NCBI GenBank assembly: GCA_013397865.1
Contig: VZTI01002336.1
Span: 1,690,319-1,754,318 of the forward strand
Reading direction: 5' to 3'
Source: Struthidea cinerea
Lineage: Eukaryota; Chordata; Aves; Passeriformes; Corcoracidae
Length of the DNA: 64,000 nt
Part shown: positions 58,497 to 64,000 of the stretch, piece by piece
How positions within the stretch are numbered: position 1 is the first letter of the stretch
Layout of the letters: each line of letters opens with the position of its first letter
Notes under the pieces: generated by a model
What the model saw: the letters and a program-made list of their open reading frames with translations, nothing else
What the model was told of the DNA's origin: nothing
The model's database searches: none
Position numbers and translations under genes: made by a program

Positions 58497-60224
58497 CTGG
58501 GAAGAAAAAGCAAAATCACGTTGTTATAGTCATCCAGTGTTTTTCGTATACTAAAAATATTCATTGCCTTGAAAATAAAGGGAACATTAATTCATTCCTA
58601 AAGAAAGACAATGACCAGCACCCATTAAAACAGAAATTTGCTTAATGACAGTGCAAGCAGCCCATGAGCATGAAGGGTTCAGAACTATTCTTTGTTACAA
58701 TAATTATGTGAATGCCAGTGTGTGTGTTAATCAGAGATTAAATTGCTGCTGACTGCAAAATAGCACCGTAAAAGTTACAGCTACTGAACAAGAAAGTAAA
58801 TTAATTTCGCAATAATGGTTAGTTTTCAGTCTGAAATGCAAAACATTCAACAAGTTAAAATTTAGCTTCTACAAATGAGGAATTGTATTGGAACAGTTTT
58901 TATGGGATTTCCAAAATAACACAGGTGTATATACAGTATTTTGTGGGGAGCAGAGCCAAAGCTGACCTGGACAGATGCTCATTTAAAAAGACAGAAATAG
59001 CAGTAAATTAACATAAAAAAATGCTACATGGACTCATTTGACTGAAAAGCATCTGACCAGCAGTTTGGTCCCAAACATGCAAGCCCTGATTGGAATTCCC
59101 TGCTCACAGACATCTGACAAATTATACTCCTGTAAAATCTTTCATGTTAAGTCCCATGGTCAAACACTTAACCTCCTGAGCAACACTGGAAGTTCCACTG
59201 GTCCCTCTACACAGGTCAAATGAATTTCTGTTATAACCCATCCCTTCAGATACCGCATTACCTTACCCACTATTCAGGAACTTTCCAAAACTAATCAATT
59301 AATTGTTTTCATACCACTAAAACAGACATAAGAGATTATACAAAGCATGAAGAGAGAAGCAGCTAGGCTACACGGATTGTCTTGGCACATCAGTAGAAAA
59401 GGGATGAAATAAGGATGACAATCCAAAGTACTGGACAACAGTTCTCCAAATCTGATGCATTTAATATCAAAATAGCCAAGTAGTAGGTAAACTCTGCTGC
59501 TCGACATAGGTGTTAAGTGTTCACCTCTCTGCAGATGTAAAAAGTTGGTAACTAGAATATATAAACAACACAGCAAGCCACAAAGATCTAATCCTGCAGT
59601 ATCTACCAGTATTGGAAAAAATACTGAGCTGTAAAAGTCAACCTGTCTAAAGAATGAAGCTGAGGTTTTCTCAAAGATTCACTACTTATGAACACATCAG
59701 GAAGTCCCTGAAGTTGCTCAATGTTAAACAAAAAAAAAAAAGTTTGCCAAAATCAAAAACTTGCTTTTGCTGTTCGTGTAGAAGTCACTTAAGATAAAAA
59801 TCACTAATAACGGTGTTTTCACATAAGTTCTGTATTAGGATATTGTAGCAAGAATTCTTCCAGCCAGCATCAGCCTTGTGGCATAGCTGGAAAAAGTTCT
59901 CAAATGCCAAGACAGCTGAAAGCACAGCTTTAGACAAAGAACTGGATGATGTCAAAGAAAAACAGAGAATCTCATCTCACAGCCTGTACTGAAAATAAAA
60001 GTTAGCATGCTAAATCTCAGATTAAACAGAGTGAAGTTATCTCCTCAGTGAAACAGTTTTCATAACAAAATTAACACCCCTGAGAGACAAAGACCTTTAA
60101 ATCTACCAAACTGACAGCTCATCACAGCACTGCCATTTTCCAGAAACAGGAAGACTTAGCACAAGGTACTCCTTTCACCAAAGCCCACAGCTTGCTTCTA
60201 TTAAAGCACATGCTGTGTGGGAGG

Positions 60225-60350
60225 CTTTTTTGTTGTTGTTGCTTGGTAGGGCGTTTTTTTGGCAGTTCTGTTTGGCTTTTGGTTTTGGGGTTTGTTTGTT
60301 TTTTTTTTTTTTGGATGGGGGTTGCCGTTGTTTGGTTTGGTTTGTTTGTG
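60225..60350 (+). repeat. T/G-rich low-complexity tract
   Basis: Poly-T with GTTT and GGTTTG units, like the tract at 7926-8022. Probably an old reverse poly-A tail. Confidence 0.75.
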
Positions 60351-62379
60351 GAAAGTTTATATATATTCTTAATACAGCTACCTACTTTCTTAATGAATAC
60401 CTTCCAGTTTCCATGTTTCTTGCATGAAAAATAGGTAAAATTCACAATTTGCCTGCTCCACGAAAGGGCAAAAGCCAAGAAAAAAAAGTCACACAGATCA
60501 CAGACAGAAAGCATCTTCCCAATACCACCACTGCAGCTTTTTAAGTTTACATAGCATACATATTTTTGTTATTTCATGTTGCGTATTTTATCTCCTTACA
60601 CAGAAAAAAGAGTTGGCTGTCCACTGGCAGGCTCCTGGCTTACATTTCAGAAGGGCTGAGGACTAAGGCATGTTAGAATTTGAGACCTACAAAATACAGT
60701 TAACACTGCAGCTTTGGACTTCTACAATTTGGCTGCCTAAATTGCAGTAATTCAAGTAAAAAATACATAAAATTTCATGAAGCCTCTGTAGGACTGTCTA
60801 ATAAAATTTCATTATTTGTGGAGTCTTACAACAGCATTTGTGATTTATCATAATATCTATAAAATGTTATTATTCATGCATATTACTTCAAAAGAGATTT
60901 ATCGGGTTAACCATGGATTCAGTCCTGAATAATAAATGCAGTTTGATAAACATATAGGATTAGAACAGCAGCTTCAAAAGAAAGCCACAAGCAAAACTAG
61001 TACTTTTTTTTTTTTAGTAATATAAGAATTATTTAAGACCTTCCTGAATTACTACTTGCTTTTGCATTAAAGCCTTGGAAAGAGGGAAAGATTTATTTTG
61101 CTCTTTTGCACTCAGCAAAGATTAAGTGAAATGCAACTACTTACACAGCTTTACATAACATTTCAATTAATTTAAAAGTTGATAATTTATCAATTTGTTG
61201 ATGTTGTATATTCAGTTGTCCTTAAAAGGAGCAGTTGGTTTTCATAGTGGTTACAAACAGTACTGCAGAAATCTTTAAATTATTTCAGAGGAACTACCTG
61301 CCTCCAAAAGAGTATCCCTCTCTCGTGCCTATGTCCTGGTCCACGTACATAAGTACCACTATGACAGAGGAGGTTCTACAAGAGTTTGTGTTTAAGCCAA
61401 GTTTGCCTTGCTTTAGTCAGCTAGTCATGCCTTTAAATAAATAACTGTAATATAAACCATTCAAAAGCAAAATCAAAACGATGCATCTTGGACAAGCATC
61501 AAGAAACACTTAAGTACCACCAATTTTAAAGACAAACATTGGCTTTAACACAGGCTTAATGACTTAGCACATATGTTTCAGTGCTACCCTGAACAAAGAT
61601 TCAGACTTAAAACACTATATAGCAAAAATCACTAAGGAAAATGTCTAAACATTACCAAACAGGAAGACTTTACTCAAATACGTAAATGGTTATGTCAGTA
61701 AGAGCATATAATCATTGAAAGAGAAGCAAATACAAGAACTGAGCAAATCATTAAAAAAATAACTTGGGTTTGTTCCATTTACTTTTAATTACGTTACAGA
61801 TTTCATTCCATAAAATCACAGTAACTATTCTAGATACCTGAAGAAAATATTACACAATTTTCCTGAACACTAACAGTGTATTAGATCAGAACATTCTACT
61901 GCACAAATATATACAATAGCATAACATCTAGAAGAAAAACATACCTCCCTCTTAAAAATTAAAATAAGAATCTTAGAGACCAGTTTCAATCAGTGAAACA
62001 ACTAATTATAGAAGCAGCTTCTCAAAAATATGAAATGTATTAAAATACTTACACTGACCCATTAATAACTACATTCCTTAATTTTACATCCAAATAGTAC
62101 TTATAATATTGTACCTATAGACACACAGATGTGTCTTTCATACACATGTGCATTTGCATGCACTACTCTTAGCTGGAAAAGGTGCCTTTGGCAGGGGCTA
62201 GAATTCAAAAATTCCTTGAGACTATGTTCAAACTACGTAAGTGTTAACAAATAAACTCTAATTTGGATGACACAAGAAGAGTGTGCGTTGTTTTAGTTTG
62301 TTTGTGACTTTTTTAAAAAAAACAATTATCTATTTTACGGTATTAGTTCAGAAGCTTATGGTGGAAAGAGAAATTTTGC

Positions 62380-62760
62380 CACCAGGACAAGATCAATACA
62401 TTTGCACTACTATATTTAATACATCTTACAATGTTCCCCAGCCTGTAATACTTCAAGAGCAGAAATATGTAAATCTTTGTTTCCACAGTCATGGTCTGTC
62501 GTATTCCAAAACTCTGGAATCCAAAAGGCTTCTTTAGAGTTCTTTTTAAGCTGTTTTTAAACCCAGAATTTGCTGAAGGAGTTGAGCTTTTTCATTTGTT
62601 CAGTGTCAAGATTTCTCTTGCAATCTATGTCTCCAGGACAAGAGTTGTATATCTACAGTACTAAATAAGCCTTGCAACTTTGGGAAGCCTGGAATGCTTC
62701 AAACGCAGAGACATGTAGCTCCTTACTTCAGCAGGATGGACTGTGATATTCCAGATCATT
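62380..62760. repeat. Diverged local tandem duplication, period about 250 bp
   Basis: Shared blocks recur in order: CCAGGACAAG at 62382 and 62633; AGCCTGTAATACTTCAA at 62440 versus AGCCTGGAATGCTTCAA at 62686; CTGTCGTATTCCA versus CTGTGATATTCCA further on. Offsets are 246-251 bases, with gaps between blocks. Confidence 0.6.
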
Positions 62761-64000
62761 CCATCCCTTACTTACACTGTCCTCCACACCACTGAATCTT
62801 TGAGTTTGCCTCAAAAACAACATGGTCCTATTCAAAGACAAGGATCTTGAGTCAGTCAGCTGGGCAGCGACTCCGTAGCCACAAACGCATCCTTCCCCAA
62901 GAGTGCACAACCACCTTCTGCCAGTGGCTTTCCGATGACTCTTCCTGCTGCAGAGCCGTACCACGGTCCCGGAATTGGATGTTTGGAAGCTGTGTGAACA
63001 TCAGTGACCTACGGTGGCCGTAACTGTCTCTGGCAGCCACTGGCAACCCACAGAAAATTCAACCAGTGTACTTCATGACCTGAAGCAGACCATGGCCAGA
63101 GAATCCCACAAAGTGAGAAGCGTGACCTATTAAATCCCATTTATTAAATCACCTTCCTGAGCTGCAACCAGTACAATTTAGAAATAGTCCAGAAACTGAA
63201 CCAACCCACAAATATTGAGACTTGATTGTCAGAACTTCTTTTGCCTCTCAAGGTTCTTGTGATTACGGTGGAAAGTACATTTTTAGTTCACAATTTAACA
63301 GCTGGCTAGCAAAAGTGATAGACTGTCAAGTTTAGCACTTATACTTATTAAGTGTACTAAATGGGGATCTTTTTTCCTGTGAAACAGATCACTGATAAAT
63401 TCTTTAACTCCACCAAACAAAATAATGGTGAGTAAACCATAATAGTTTCAGTATGACACATACACATTCTACAGACTTTAAAATTCTACAGGTAGAAAAA
63501 GAAAAGAAAAAGAGAACTTTCAAGAAGTAGCACCAATGTGGGGAAGTAACTGAAAACTTAACACACCCTATAAATAGAAAGCCTTGTGTAATTTACATAA
63601 TGTTACTTCTAAATTATTAAAAAGTACAATAACAGCAAAGGCAGTAATTTCACTTTAAAATAATTTCATGTATATTTTATTCTATGGTCAGATTCACAGT
63701 CCAGTCTAAATCCTGGCACCTATTAAGATTTTGTGTTTAACAGGTGTTTTTTCTACTCAATTGTTTGTGAGTTTAGTTTGGATTACAGATACTCTGCAAA
63801 CTTTTAGTGTCTAACAAATCTAAAACAACATGAAACAGAAGACTGGAACTCTTTTCCTAATGCTACAATTTTTTTGCCTACTTCCGAGTTAGTAGCTTTG
63901 TCTCACCTACACTTTGCTTGAACAGATTATTTTCAAATAGTAGTAACAGTAGCATATACTTCCTTCTGCGTGTACTTCACGACTTCACTTCTCTCACACA

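Larger units (their letters stand above)
58497..64000 (-). other. PFKP: PFKP intron 1 (at least 5.5 kb, incomplete)
   Basis: No exon 1 (GKAIGVLTSGGDAQ), no CpG-rich promoter and no other gene recognised, so exon 1 should lie beyond 64000. The intron holds a T/G-rich tract (60225-60350) and a diverged tandem duplication (62380-62760). Confidence 0.7.

Noticed and set aside
58497..64000. PFKP exon 1 or promoter inside the window
   Set aside because: No minus-strand sequence encoding TSGGDAQ with a donor after a Gly first base, and no CpG-rich stretch, was found.

Overview
This is a vertebrate nuclear window, almost certainly avian. It holds most of two protein-coding genes in tail-to-tail orientation. 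Every coding exon has GT-AG splice sites, and the introns carry CR1 LINE fragments and one solo LTR. No Alu, L1 or other mammalian repeat was recognised. The species cannot be fixed from the sequence alone.

Positions 1-22299 (+ strand) hold the last 20 coding exons of PITRM1, the mitochondrial presequence protease. They encode 772 residues, matching human residues about 266-1037. The N-terminal exons with the HXXEH zinc motif lie before the window. The second-half substrate-contact Arg and Tyr are present. Introns hold CR1 pieces (about 5.5, 9.7 and 21.0 kb), a solo LTR with a 6-bp target-site duplication (17100-17477) and a perfect 14-bp hairpin (16062-16097).

Positions 22300-23683 hold the two facing 3' UTRs. 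The stop codons are only about 1.4 kb apart. Positions 23684-58496 (- strand) hold PFKP, platelet-type 6-phosphofructokinase, from coding exon 2 to the stop codon. Exon 1 is beyond the right edge. All the active-site and fructose-2,6-bisphosphate ligand residues I know for the human enzyme can be located.

The most interesting feature is in PFKP. Exon 16 is present twice, as two 153-nt phase-0 exons at 37028-37180 and 31325-31477. Both are open, both have consensus splice sites, and they match at 30 of 51 residues. They encode alternative versions of the segment carrying the fructose-2,6-bisphosphate loop TVSNN/TISNN. The upstream copy is the canonical PFKP-like one. The downstream copy has several PFKL-like residues. 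This looks like a mutually exclusive exon pair that would give two allosteric variants of the enzyme.

The rest is PFKP intron: an eroded CR1 reverse-transcriptase remnant (47.5-48.6 kb), shorter CR1 fragments, a purine hexamer repeat (52.5 kb), a weak tRNA-like fragment (55.3 kb), and a long 5' intron running off the right end with a diverged local tandem duplication near 62.4-62.8 kb.
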